A stretch of 64,000 nt of DNA from Pontibacter silvestris (GTDB taxonomy: Bacteria; Bacteroidota; Bacteroidia; Cytophagales; Hymenobacteraceae): the NCBI RefSeq assembly GCF_020907275.1, contig NZ_JAJJWI010000008.1:62001-126000 (forward strand), read 5' to 3'. A model generated the notes under the pieces. It did not search any database. It worked only from the letters and a program-made list of their open reading frames with translations, and had not been told where the DNA came from. Positions 16,922 to 25,957 of this stretch are shown here, in pieces. The position numbers and the translations under genes were made by a program. Each line of letters opens with the position of its first letter. The first letter of the stretch is position 1.

Positions 16922-18199
16922 TTAAGAAATCTCATCTGGTGTCTGATCTACTTCCAGTACAGGACGGCCGCTCTTTCTTCGCTCACGATCAAGTATATTA
17001 ATTGCTTTTGTGGCAGTTAAACCATGTAATATGATAGACACCATTACAATAAAGGCTATAATAGACCATAACTCATTTGCTTCTGGTAAATCTACCTGAT
17101 CTAACGCAAAGGAAAGGTAGAAGAATGAACCTATACCCCGAATGCCAAAGAAACAAACGGCCAGCTTCTCCTTTGTAGTAGAGTATGTGCCCAGCATACT
17201 TGGGAAAGTAGCAAGTGGCCTGATGATAAACAGAAAAGCTAAACCTATCAAAGCTGCCTGCCAGGTAAGATAGTCCAAGATTCCGGTTACGAGGCTTCCA
17301 CCGAACAGTACCAGCAATATTACCATAATAATCCGTTCCACCTGGTTCACAAAGTCATGCATCTCTATGTTATATTCGTTCTCCTCTTCTATATTACTCA
17401 TCGTAAGCCCCGCCACAAATACCGCAATAAAGCCGTAGCCGTGCAGCATTTCAGTTATTCCATAAGTAACTAAAGTGGCAGATAGAGACAGAAAACCATG
17501 CTGTGCCATTGGGAATTTTGTTTTTTTGGGAAGTTTGAAAATAAGGTACGCCAGCCCACGCCCGATCAGGTAACCTGCACCAGCCCCTACTATAATTCTA
17601 TACAGCAGATCATAAAGCACCCAATCCGTGAACCAGCTGCTTCCATTTGCCGCTGAAATAGCCAAAGCCACCGCAAGCCATGTAAAAGGAAAGGCAGAAC
17701 CGTCGTTCAAGCCCGCCTCTGATGTAAGCGAGAACCTCACCACATCCTCCTCCTTATCGTCAGGAGGCCCCACTTGCACCTGCTCTGCCAGTACAGGATC
17801 GGTTGGCGCCAGCGAAGCGCCCAACAATACAGCACCAGCTACAGAAAGCCCTAATACACTCCACCCTAGTAAGGCTATCGCACCAATACACAGCAGCATC
17901 GTGAAACTTACCAACCGAAGCGGGATCCGCCAGTTCTTTATACTGAACTTTCGCCTGATCTTCAGACCTGTACCCATCAGCGAAATAATAACACTAAGTT
18001 CCGTAAGCCGCACTACATAATCTTCGCGCCAGATCGGATCTGGTGTAGGAAGCCCAAGCGGCAACAGGTAAATAGCCATGCCCAGCAGCAGGTACACAAT
18101 CGGATACGAGATAAACGTCCTCTCCATAATATCTGGAATCCATGTCATGGAGAGCGCCGCTAACCCTATTATCGTCATCGCCACTATGTAATTATCCAT
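16922..18199 (-). CDS. CPA1-type cation:proton antiporter
   Basis: This 425-aa membrane protein has about 12 hydrophobic segments. The core motifs of the CPA1 (NhaP/SOD2) family are seen: LLGASLAPTDPVLAEQVQVG and RFSLTSEAGLNDGSAFPF, which contain the conserved Asp residues of the ion site. It probably exchanges Na+ or K+ for H+ across the inner membrane. The C-terminal tail after the last helix is short (about 25 residues) and has no RCK domain, in contrast to the second CPA1 antiporter at 20443. It is transcribed away from the AGCS symporter and immediately upstream of the alkB-like gene. Confidence 0.9.
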   Translation of the reverse strand: MDNYIVAMTIIGLAALSMTWIPDIMERTFISYPIVYLLLGMAIYLLPLGLPTPDPIWREDYVVRLTELSVIISLMGTGLKIRRKFSIKNWRIPLRLVSFTMLLCIGAIALLGWSVLGLSVAGAVLLGASLAPTDPVLAEQVQVGPPDDKEEDVVRFSLTSEAGLNDGSAFPFTWLAVALAISAANGSSWFTDWVLYDLLYRIIVGAGAGYLIGRGLAYLIFKLPKKTKFPMAQHGFLSLSATLVTYGITEMLHGYGFIAVFVAGLTMSNIEEENEYNIEMHDFVNQVERIIMVILLVLFGGSLVTGILDYLTWQAALIGLAFLFIIRPLATFPSMLGTYSTTKEKLAVCFFGIRGIGSFFYLSFALDQVDLPEANELWSIIAFIVMVSIILHGLTATKAINILDRERRKSGRPVLEVDQTPDEIS

Positions 18200-18306
18200 T
18201 TGAAATACTATCTTTAAGATTAGTGGCCGTTATAAGAAACATCACATCTTGCCAAGAGCGTTTTTGTACGTTTCCTTTACAGAGCCAGTTGTAGGCATAT
18301 TATACG

Positions 18307-18333
18307 TTGTTACGGAAGTGATGCCTATTTTTG
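18307..18333 (+). promoter_or_regulatory. Putative promoter of the AGCS symporter
   Basis: TTG (18307-18309) is followed by a 16-bp spacer and TATTTTTG (18326-18333), close to the Bacteroidota -33/-7 consensus. It sits 30 bp before the TTG start codon. Confidence 0.45.
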
Positions 18334-18363
18334 TATTCTTTGAACCTTTCTAACTTATAGTTT

Positions 18364-19752
18364 TTGGAAAAGATAGAAAAATTTTTAGTCGCCTTCAGTA
18401 ATGCTGCCTGGGGCCTGCCTTTACTCATTTTACTTATGGGTGGAGGTGCTTTTTTTATGCTGTACTCCCGGTTCCTGCCTTTCCGCTACCTGGGCCATTC
18501 CGTTAATGTGCTTCGCGGCAAGTACGACGACCCAGACGACCCAGGCGATATTAACCATTTCGAAGCCCTTTCGAGTGCATTGGCTGCAACCGTAGGCATG
18601 GGTAACATAAGCGGAGTGGCAGTAGCCATAACAACAGGTGGCCCTGGTGTTTTGTTTTGGATGTGGGTAAGTGCCTTTGTAGGTATGGCCACTAAATTCT
18701 TCACCTGCTCTCTTTCTGTTATGTACCGCGGCAAAGACAGCCTTGGCCATGTAGAAGGCGGCCCCATGTATGTAGTGGAGGAAGGGCTTGGCAAGAAATG
18801 GAAGCCCTTAGCTGTGTTCTTTTGCGTAGCAGGTTTGTTCGGTGCCTTACCCATTTTTCAGGCGAACCAACTAACACAGGTAATACGCGAAGTTGTGCTG
18901 GTACCGAACGGCCTAACCTCCACCGACACCTTCTACTCTGATTTAATCACAGGAATAGTGTTGGTTCTCATTACATCGCTTGTAATTTTTGGAGGAATAA
19001 AACGGATTGGGCAAGTAGCAGGCAAGATGGTACCTAGTATGGTGTTGCTGTACATGGTAGCCGTTTTTTACATCATGTTTGCCAACTACACCAGCATACC
19101 AGGTGCTTTTGCGCAGATTTTTGAAGATGCATTTACAGCAGACGCGATGTTAGGCGGAGCTATTGGTGCCATTATTATAGCTGGTGCACGAAGAGCTGCC
19201 TTCTCTAATGAAGCAGGTATAGGCACGGCCTCCATGATGCATGGTGCCGCCAAAACTGACGAACCTATACGCGAGGGTTTAGTCGCCATGTTGGGTCCGC
19301 TTATTGATACGCTGGTAGTATGTACCCTTACAGGTATAGCCATTATTGTTACTGGTACCTGGGACAATTCGCAGAGCAATGGCGTAACCGTAACTGCCGC
19401 CGCTTTCGACGATGCTATGCCTGGTTTTGGAAGTTATATTCTGGTGCTGTGCGTGCTCATTTTTGCCTTTACCTCACTATTTTCATACTCCTACTACGGC
19501 ACCAAATGTTTTGGTTTTCTTTTTGGGGCAAAGTACAAGTACTACTACAACTACTTTTATGTGTTTACTATCGTATTGGGCGCTACAGCTTCTATCACGG
19601 CAGTGATCAGTTTGATAGATGGCATGTACGCTATGATGGCCATCCCTACTATGGTTTCGGCATTATTACTCTCGCCTAAGGTTATGAAAGCGGCCAGAGA
19701 TTACTTTAGACGGATGCGGGAGTTTGATAAAAGAGAAGAGCTGAACGCGTAG
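18364..19752 (+). CDS. Alanine or glycine:cation symporter (AGCS family)
   Basis: This 462-aa transporter has about 11 membrane helices. Family motifs include ALSSALAATVGMGNISGVAVAITTGGPGVLFWMW, FVGMATKF, YRGKDSLGHVEGGPMYV and RRAAFSNEAGIGTASMMHGAAK. It imports alanine or glycine with Na+. The start codon is TTG at 18364: an in-frame TAG ends at 18360 and no ATG occurs in the first helix, so no other start is possible. It is monocistronic with a plausible promoter at 18307-18333. Confidence 0.95.
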   Translation: MEKIEKFLVAFSNAAWGLPLLILLMGGGAFFMLYSRFLPFRYLGHSVNVLRGKYDDPDDPGDINHFEALSSALAATVGMGNISGVAVAITTGGPGVLFWMWVSAFVGMATKFFTCSLSVMYRGKDSLGHVEGGPMYVVEEGLGKKWKPLAVFFCVAGLFGALPIFQANQLTQVIREVVLVPNGLTSTDTFYSDLITGIVLVLITSLVIFGGIKRIGQVAGKMVPSMVLLYMVAVFYIMFANYTSIPGAFAQIFEDAFTADAMLGGAIGAIIIAGARRAAFSNEAGIGTASMMHGAAKTDEPIREGLVAMLGPLIDTLVVCTLTGIAIIVTGTWDNSQSNGVTVTAAAFDDAMPGFGSYILVLCVLIFAFTSLFSYSYYGTKCFGFLFGAKYKYYYNYFYVFTIVLGATASITAVISLIDGMYAMMAIPTMVSALLLSPKVMKAARDYFRRMREFDKREELNA

Positions 19753-19848
19753 CTTTGCTTAAACTTAATTTTATGATGTTGTGCTGCTAAGACAGTATGT
19801 CTGCTATAGCAAAACAAGCTTTTATTTCACTTTTCTCAACACCAACCA

Positions 19849-20406
19849 ATGCTTACTTTTTCTTTAGTCTCTGACAATGCAGAAATAGAAAGTATTCTAC
19901 TCCTGCAAAAAGCAAATCTTGCTTGTAACCTATCAGCAGAGGAGATAGCCAGCCAAGGCTTTGTAACCGTGGCTCATAATCCTGAATTGCTCAGAAAGAT
20001 GAACGAGGCTGCTCCCAGCATCATAGCAAAAGATGAAAACAAAGTAATAGGTTACGCTATAGCCATGACGCAGGACTTCAAAAACGATGTACCGGTTTTA
20101 ATACCTATGTTTCAGGCAATGGATAAGCTGGAATATAAGGGAAAAAAGCTCCATGAGTTTAGCTATGTTGTTTCCGGGCAGGTTTGCGTTGCAAAAGAAT
20201 ATCGTGGGCAACAGGTTTTTGACCAGCTGTACCATACCTACAAAGAAAAATACGCAGGTCAATATGATCTGATTGTGACAGAGATTGCCTCGAGAAACAG
20301 CAGATCTTTAAAAGCTCATGGCAGAATTGGATTCGAAGTTTTACACAGTTATCTGGCTCCTGATGGGGAAAACTGGGAAATAGTTATTTGGGACTTAAGA
20401 AAGTAG
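19849..20406 (+). CDS. GNAT family N-acetyltransferase
   Basis: This 185-aa protein has a GNAT pattern. A central beta-strand (SYVVSGQVCVAKEYRGQQVFDQLYHTYKE) carries the acetyl-CoA pyrophosphate-binding Q/RxxGxx-like turn (YRGQQVF). It is followed by IVTEIASRNSRSLKAHGRIGFEVLHSY, the usual motif B with the asparagine and Arg-Ser pattern. The N-terminal half (LLQKANLACNLSAEEIASQGFVT) resembles other Bacteroidota acetyltransferases of unknown substrate. It sits alone, convergent with the second CPA1 antiporter. The acceptor cannot be told from sequence. Confidence 0.85.
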   Translation: MLTFSLVSDNAEIESILLLQKANLACNLSAEEIASQGFVTVAHNPELLRKMNEAAPSIIAKDENKVIGYAIAMTQDFKNDVPVLIPMFQAMDKLEYKGKKLHEFSYVVSGQVCVAKEYRGQQVFDQLYHTYKEKYAGQYDLIVTEIASRNSRSLKAHGRIGFEVLHSYLAPDGENWEIVIWDLRK

Positions 20407-20442
20407 CGACCAAGGAAACCGTTGAATCTACTGCCTAGCACT

Positions 20443-21903
20443 TTAACTGTAGAGCGCCTTATTAACCTTCTCCAGTTCCTCATCGCTATCTGTCATCACC
20501 ATTAACTTATCGCCCTTCTCTAATATGGTGGCACCGTTAGGAGTTACATAGCGTCCTTCTCTGTCTATCAGCACAATCAAGGATGCTTTGGGGAACTGCA
20601 GGTCTACTATGGATTTACCTACAGCCGTACTGCTATCTGTTAGCTCCAACTCCACAAGTGTGCTCTTCGAGTCATACCCCATATCCTCTCCCAGCTGAAA
20701 CCGCTTCGGGCTGTTGTCCTGCTCACTTAAGTTTAGCCAATCGGCCACCAGTTTCAAAGTTGTACCTTGCAGCATTACAGAAGTAAGCACTATAAAGAAC
20801 ACGATATTGAAGATCATGTTAGATTTCTCTACACCTGCCAGTAAGGGGTAAGTGGCAAATACAATCGGCACCGCTCCCCGCAGCCCCACCCACGACACAT
20901 ATAGCTTATCCTGCAGCGATATTTTGAAGAAAGACAAGCCAATAAACACGCTAATTGGGCGGGCCACAAAAATAAGGAACAGCGAAATAAGTATGCCCAT
21001 ACCAATAACAGGCAGCATTTGCGAAGGGAACACCAGCAGGCCAAGTGTCAGGAACATGAGTATTTGCATGAGCCAGGCTACTCCGTCATAAAACCTGCTA
21101 AGGCTACGCTTATGAATGAAGTTCTTGTTACCCAGTATAACCGACGAGATGTAAACTGCCAGAAAACCATTCCCGCTTATCAGGTTTGTAAAGGCAAAAG
21201 TAAAGACAACCATAGCCAGCGTCAGTGCTGGATAAAGCCCTTCCTGTTCCAGCTTTATATTGTTAATTACCCATACCATTACCCGCCCCATTACTACGCC
21301 CATCAGTGCACCAATGCTCATCTGCAGAAAGAACATAGGCACCAGTTGCCAAATATTTGCCCCCTCATTCGTCAACAGAAAAGTAAAGCTAACGGTAAGG
21401 AAATAAGCCATTGGATCGTTACTGCCAGATTCTAGCTCCAGTGTAGGCCGCAGGTTATTTTTCAGGCCAATGTTTTTAGAGCGAAGGATAGAGAACACGG
21501 CAGCTGCATCGGTAGAGGAAACAATAGCTCCTAATAGCAAACCTTCCAGCAACGTAAAGTTAAGCACATACGTAGCAAACAGCCCCACCAGTATTGCAGT
21601 TATAAACACCCCTAACGTAGACAGCGTAACACCCCGCCAAAGTATAGGTCTGATACTTTCCCAGCGGGTATCCAACCCCCCGGAGAAAAGTATTATTGTC
21701 AGCGCTATAGTGCCTAAGGACTGAGCCGTCCGCGAATCATCAAAATAAATACCTCCTATCCCCTCTGACCCGGCTAGCATGCCCACTCCCAAAAAGAGCG
21801 CAAGCGCAGGTATCCCTAACCTTCCCAGGCTCTTGCTGATCAGGATGCTAATCATCAACAAAATGGATGCTCCTAATAAAATATCTTCAATTGTAAAGCT
21901 CAT
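20443..21903 (-). CDS. nhaP2: Potassium/proton antiporter with RCK_C domain
   Basis: This 486-aa CPA1 antiporter has about 12 helices (residues 1-390) with GAIVSSTDAAAVFSIL and LELESGSNDPMAYFLT, the ion-site motifs of the CvrA/NhaP2 group. A cytoplasmic C-terminal TrkA_C (RCK_C) domain of about 85 residues follows (VELELTDSSTAVGKSIVDLQF to LMVMTDSDEELEKV) and probably senses a ligand that gates transport. NhaP2 proteins exchange K+ for H+ and regulate cell volume or internal K+. The gene follows the kynU terminator on the same strand and converges with the GNAT gene. Confidence 0.9.
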   Translation of the reverse strand: MSFTIEDILLGASILLMISILISKSLGRLGIPALALFLGVGMLAGSEGIGGIYFDDSRTAQSLGTIALTIILFSGGLDTRWESIRPILWRGVTLSTLGVFITAILVGLFATYVLNFTLLEGLLLGAIVSSTDAAAVFSILRSKNIGLKNNLRPTLELESGSNDPMAYFLTVSFTFLLTNEGANIWQLVPMFFLQMSIGALMGVVMGRVMVWVINNIKLEQEGLYPALTLAMVVFTFAFTNLISGNGFLAVYISSVILGNKNFIHKRSLSRFYDGVAWLMQILMFLTLGLLVFPSQMLPVIGMGILISLFLIFVARPISVFIGLSFFKISLQDKLYVSWVGLRGAVPIVFATYPLLAGVEKSNMIFNIVFFIVLTSVMLQGTTLKLVADWLNLSEQDNSPKRFQLGEDMGYDSKSTLVELELTDSSTAVGKSIVDLQFPKASLIVLIDREGRYVTPNGATILEKGDKLMVMTDSDEELEKVNKALYS

Positions 21904-22024
21904 GTTTAAATTTCGTGCTTTTGCTTTGCCTCCAGGTTAATTTAGTTGCTGGTAAGGAATCCTTACAATGGTAAAGAGCAGGTACAGTAACCCATTTATC
22001 AGGTTTAGAAGCTTTAAAAACAAA

Positions 22025-22050
22025 GGCAGGTGAATGTACCTTCACCTGCC
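22025..22050 (-). terminator. kynU terminator
   Basis: A perfect 10-bp stem (GGCAGGTGAA, 22025-22034, with 22041-22050) has a 6-nt loop. It is followed on the minus strand by TTTGTTTTT. It is placed 30 bp after the kynU stop. Confidence 0.8.
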
Positions 22051-22079
22051 CTGCAAATTTATGTCTTCAAGTTTTTACC

Positions 22080-23354
22080 TTAATTTTCCTGCAGGTTTTC
22101 CCTTAAAATCTCTGCGAAAAGGTACACTTCTTCAAAAGAATTATACAGCGGGGCAGGTGCTACCCGAATTACGTTTGGTTCCCGATAATCGACAATAATT
22201 TTAGCCGCCATCAGCTTATCAAACAATTCACGCGCATTCTTTTTCACAAGCAAGGACAGCTGGCAACCACGCGACTGCGGATCGCGTGGCGTAATTACTT
22301 CCAGTAAACTTATATCTGCCTGTATGTCATCTATCAGGTACTCCAGGTAACCCGTCAGCTTCTCACTCTTCTCCCGCAGTTGCTCCATGCCTGTCTCTTC
22401 GAATATTTCCAGTGATGCCCGGTGTACCGCCAGGGGTAAAATCTGGCTGTTACTTACCTGCCAGCCTTCAGCACCTGCCATAGGCGAAAAGCCTTTCTTC
22501 ATCTGGAAACGCTCGCTTGCGTCGTGGCCCCACCAACCGGCAAAACGGGGTAGGTTACTGTCCTTACCATGCCGCTCATGCACATAAACTCCCGAGGTAC
22601 CTCCCGGTCCGGAGTTCAGGTACTTGTATGTACACCATACAGCAAAATCCACACCCCAATCGTGCAGGCGAAGCGGCACGTTACCAGCAGCATGCGCCAG
22701 GTCAAAACCAACCAGCGCTCCGGCCTTATGCCCCGCTTCGGTTATGGCCTCCATGTCGAACACCTGCCCAGTATAGTAGTTAATGCCGCCCATCATCACC
22801 AGCGCCAACTCTGCAGTATTGTCTTTTATGCATTGGATAATGTCTTCTGTCCGTAGCGTATGTTCTCCTTTTCTTGGAGATATTTCAATTATCGCCTCAT
22901 CTGGGTTGTAACCATGGTAACGTGTTTGCGTCTCCAGTGCATACTGGTCTGATGGGAAAGCACCCGCTTCGGTAATAATCTTATAGCGTTTGCCTTCCGG
23001 CCTATAGAAAGACACCAGCATAAGGTGCAGGTTCACAGTTAGCTGATTCATGATAACTACCTCGCCCGGCAAAGCACCCACCACTCTGGAAGCTCCTCCT
23101 GCCAGCAGCTGATGATAATTAAACCATGGCTCATCACCTTTAAAATGCCCTTCCACGGCCATATTAGCCCACTTGTACATTTCGTTGTCGATGTACCTTT
23201 GTGCCGACTTCGGCTGCAACCCTAAGGAGTTACCACAGAAGTAAATAGCATCCTGTCTGTCTATCTGAGGGAAATAAAAGCGATCTTTATATTCTTTAAG
23301 TGGATCTTTCTGATCTTGTTCCTTTGCAAAAGCAAGGCTATTCTCGTAGTTCAT
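22080..23354 (-). CDS. kynU: Kynureninase
   Basis: This 424-aa PLP enzyme cleaves 3-hydroxykynurenine to 3-hydroxyanthranilate and alanine. The substrate-site YFCGNSLGLQPKS is near residue 38. PLP contacts are Asp218 in GFDLAHAAGN and Lys244 in WCTYKYLNSGPGG, the Schiff-base lysine. RFAGWWGHDASERFQM and the C-terminal IIVDYREPNVIRVAPAPLYNSFEEV are family hallmarks. The length is standard. The dioxygenase gene lies 98 bp upstream on the same strand, making a two-gene unit for the last steps of the kynurenine pathway. Confidence 0.97.
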   Translation of the reverse strand: MNYENSLAFAKEQDQKDPLKEYKDRFYFPQIDRQDAIYFCGNSLGLQPKSAQRYIDNEMYKWANMAVEGHFKGDEPWFNYHQLLAGGASRVVGALPGEVVIMNQLTVNLHLMLVSFYRPEGKRYKIITEAGAFPSDQYALETQTRYHGYNPDEAIIEISPRKGEHTLRTEDIIQCIKDNTAELALVMMGGINYYTGQVFDMEAITEAGHKAGALVGFDLAHAAGNVPLRLHDWGVDFAVWCTYKYLNSGPGGTSGVYVHERHGKDSNLPRFAGWWGHDASERFQMKKGFSPMAGAEGWQVSNSQILPLAVHRASLEIFEETGMEQLREKSEKLTGYLEYLIDDIQADISLLEVITPRDPQSRGCQLSLLVKKNARELFDKLMAAKIIVDYREPNVIRVAPAPLYNSFEEVYLFAEILRENLQEN

Positions 23355-23452
23355 TCTTGTGCTTATAATTATTTGATGCTGCTATAACAGCATCACTTTT
23401 GGGATACTTATCAAAGGCGATATACCTCCCCACAATTGGTGCCAGCTTTAGA

Positions 23453-23992
23453 TTATTTAGCTTCTTCGGCAGGTTTGGCTGGCGGCTCCATCATCTCGCC
23501 GCAGTTACTGCAGGTTCGGTGTGCCTCATTCTCCCAAAAGTTGTTCATAATAACAGGCAGCTGCCCTACAATATCCGTTACATCGGCATACTCCTCGTAA
23601 AGCTTATTGCCGCAGTTTTCGCAGAACCACAGGAAACCGTCTTTCTCGCCTGGCTTGCGGTAACGCTCTACCACCAACCCCACCGTGTTGGCTGGGCGAC
23701 GCGGAGAATGCGGCACGCGCGGAGGCAGCAGGAAAATCTCCCCTTCTTTAATCGGAATATCCACAGGTTTGCCGTCTTCAATAATCTTCAGCACAATGTC
23801 ACCTTCCAGTTGGTAGAAAAACTCCTCGCCTTCGTCGTAGTGGTAATCTTTGCGCGCGTTCGGCCCACCGACTACCATCACTATAAAATCGTCGTTGCCC
23901 TTAAATACCTGCTGGTTTCCCACGGGCGGCTTCAGTAAGTGACGGTTATCTTCTATCCATTGTTTAAAATTGAAAGGTCTTGTTACAGCCAT
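23453..23992 (-). CDS. nbaC: 3-hydroxyanthranilate 3,4-dioxygenase
   Basis: This 179-aa cupin enzyme opens the ring of 3-hydroxyanthranilate to give 2-amino-3-carboxymuconate semialdehyde, which cyclises to quinolinate. The iron ligands His51, Glu57 and His95 and the substrate-binding Arg47 and Arg99 occupy the same positions as in the characterised Cupriavidus enzyme. A C-terminal rubredoxin-like site is present: CENC (124-127) and CSNC (161-164), as in other bacterial members. It lies upstream of kynU and divergent from an SDR gene. Confidence 0.96.
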   Translation of the reverse strand: MAVTRPFNFKQWIEDNRHLLKPPVGNQQVFKGNDDFIVMVVGGPNARKDYHYDEGEEFFYQLEGDIVLKIIEDGKPVDIPIKEGEIFLLPPRVPHSPRRPANTVGLVVERYRKPGEKDGFLWFCENCGNKLYEEYADVTDIVGQLPVIMNNFWENEAHRTCSNCGEMMEPPAKPAEEAK

Positions 23993-24106
23993 AGTTCTGT
24001 TTTGTTAGGTTGATAAAAGGAAGGTACGCAAAAGCTGCTATAAATGGCAATAAGCTGCCGTACCCTCAGTACTGCAAGTTTAAGCTCTTTTACGTACATT
24101 TAAACT

Positions 24107-24895
24107 ATGGACTTAAACTTGAAAAACAAACGCGCTATAGTTTGCGGCAGCACCCAGGGCATCGGGAAAGCCGTGGCGGTGGAGCTGGCACAGCTCGGAG
24201 CCAGTGTAACACTGGTAGCCCGTAACGAAGAAAAGCTGAAAGAGACGGTACAGGAGCTTGACCATGCTAATGGCCAGCAGCATGATTTTATAGTGGCCGA
24301 CTTTGCTGATACAGAGGAGGTAAAAGCACAGATAGCGGCTTATGTGCAACAGCAGAACGAGGTGCATATCCTGGTGAACAACACGGGAGGCCCTCCTGGC
24401 GGGCCCATTACAGAGGCAAAGCCAGAGGAGTTCCTGAAGGCATTCAATATGCACCTGATCAACAACCATAACCTGGCGCAGGCGGTGGTGCCGCTCATGA
24501 AAAAAGCGGGTTACGGACGCATCATCAACATCATCAGTACGTCGGTTAAAGAACCGATAGCAGGTTTGGGCGTGTCGAACACTACGCGCGGTGCGGTAGC
24601 CAGCTGGGCCAAAACCATGGCCAACGAGTTGGGGCAGTTCGGCATTACCGTAAATAATGTGCTGCCCGGCTCTACCAAAACGGGTCGTATCTATGCGCTT
24701 GTCGAGAGCAGGGCAGAGAAATCAGGACGGGATAAGCAGGAGGTGCAGCAAGAGATGGAGCAATCCATACCTGCGCGTCGCTTTGCCGAGCCCGAAGAAG
24801 TTGCCGCTGCCGCCGCTTTTCTGGCCACGCGAGCCGCTGCTTACATAAATGGTGTTAGCCTGGCTGTGGATGGCGGCAGAACGGGTAGCATATAA
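24107..24895 (+). CDS. Divergent SDR-family protein lacking the catalytic Tyr/Lys
   Basis: This 262-aa protein has the short-chain dehydrogenase fold: a nucleotide-binding turn CGSTQGIGKAVA (residues 13-24), LVNNTGGPPGGP near residue 89 and a C-terminal INGVSLAVDGG. At the active site the usual YxxxK is replaced by S157-NTT-R161 within GLGVSNTTRGAVASWAK. The SDR subgroup with this motif is known to deviate from the catalytic tetrad. Substrate and even catalysis are therefore uncertain; annotation as a 3-oxoacyl-ACP reductase would be unsafe. It is divergent from the 3-hydroxyanthranilate dioxygenase with a 114-bp gap, so a shared regulatory region is possible. Confidence 0.85.
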   Translation: MDLNLKNKRAIVCGSTQGIGKAVAVELAQLGASVTLVARNEEKLKETVQELDHANGQQHDFIVADFADTEEVKAQIAAYVQQQNEVHILVNNTGGPPGGPITEAKPEEFLKAFNMHLINNHNLAQAVVPLMKKAGYGRIINIISTSVKEPIAGLGVSNTTRGAVASWAKTMANELGQFGITVNNVLPGSTKTGRIYALVESRAEKSGRDKQEVQQEMEQSIPARRFAEPEEVAAAAAFLATRAAAYINGVSLAVDGGRTGSI

Positions 24896-25041
24896 CCTCT
24901 CCTCAGTCCCAATGTTGTCAACTCAAGGAACAGCTCTCTGCCATCTCGACGAAAGGAAAGACATGAAATGTAACAGATTTCTCACTACCGTTCGAAATGA
25001 AAAGCCAGCTTAAGTTGACGACGTTGGGTGAGGTAAACTTT

Positions 25042-25740
25042 CTACCTCACCAGCACCTCATCAATTAGCCCATACTCCTTCGCTTCTTCCGCACGCATCC
25101 AATAGTCGCGGTCGGCGTTATCATGGATTTCCTGATAAGTTTTGCCGCTGTGCAAGGCGATGATTTCATAGAGCTCCTTCTTCAGTTTCATTACTTCTCT
25201 GGCGGTGATCTCAATATCCGAGGCTTGCCCCTGCACCCCTCCCAGTGGCTGGTGAATCATGACGCGGGCGTGCGGCAGGGCAGAGCGTTTACCAGCTGCG
25301 CCGCCGCATAGCAACACGGCTCCAAACGATAAAGCAATGCCTGTACAGATAGTCGCCACATCGGGGTTCACATACTGCATGGTGTCGTAGATGCCGAGGC
25401 CAGCGTAAACCGATCCGCCCGGGCTGTTAATGTACAGCAGAATATCTTTCTTCGGATCAGCGGCAGACTCCAGGAAAAGCAGTTGCGCCGTAATGATATT
25501 GGCGATGTTCTCCTCTACCTGCGTCCCCAGAAAAATAATGCGGTCCATCATCAGGCGCGAGAAAACATCAATCTCCCTGAAGTTGGTAGGGCGTTCTTCA
25601 ATTACGGCACGTGTCATGTTCTGTACCTGGTGCTGGCGTGCGGCGCTTTCCACATGGTTCATGTATTTGTCTACCGTTAGCCCGTTTAAGCCCTGGCCGT
25701 ACACGGCAAACCTGCGGAATTCATTTTTATAGTTGTTCAT
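25042..25740 (-). CDS. clpP: ClpP-family serine protease subunit
   Basis: This 232-aa homologue of the Clp proteolytic subunit has catalytic residues Ser138 ([11 protein letters not shown]), His163 ([11 protein letters not shown]) and Asp212 (ADRDYWM). The structural motif [19 protein letters not shown] is conserved. An N-terminal extension of about 40 residues precedes the fold. In related genomes the main clpP sits with clpX; here it stands alone, so this may be a second paralogue. It forms a tetradecameric chamber fed by an AAA+ unfoldase encoded elsewhere. The stop codon lies in a short hairpin (25029-25050) without a T-run. Confidence 0.92.
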   Translation of the reverse strand: MNNYKNEFRRFAVYGQGLNGLTVDKYMNHVESAARQHQVQNMTRAVIEERPTNFREIDVFSRLMMDRIIFLGTQVEENIANIITAQLLFLESAADPKKDILLYINSPGGSVYAGLGIYDTMQYVNPDVATICTGIALSFGAVLLCGGAAGKRSALPHARVMIHQPLGGVQGQASDIEITAREVMKLKKELYEIIALHSGKTYQEIHDNADRDYWMRAEEAKEYGLIDEVLVR

Positions 25741-25957
25741 AGTGTTTTTCTTTTGATGATGAAAAGTTTAGGCAAAGGTTTTCCTGCACTACCAGTATGG
25801 TAGCGTTTGCATCAGGAATCATTTAAGTAAAAGGATAAAGCTAATTTAGCATAAAGAGGAGCCTATCATGCTTTGCAGCATACTGAACAGCTGTAACATT
25901 CTCAGTAAAAGTCGTGTGTCTTGTGTCGTGATACTTGTGTTCATTTTTCGATAAAGA

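Noticed and set aside
23399-23938. 179-codon frame antisense to the 3-hydroxyanthranilate dioxygenase
   Set aside because: It is a shadow of a gene whose catalytic residues are all visible.
25029-25050. 8-bp hairpin over the clpP stop codon
   Set aside because: It has no T-run and a short stem, and is not convincing as a terminator.
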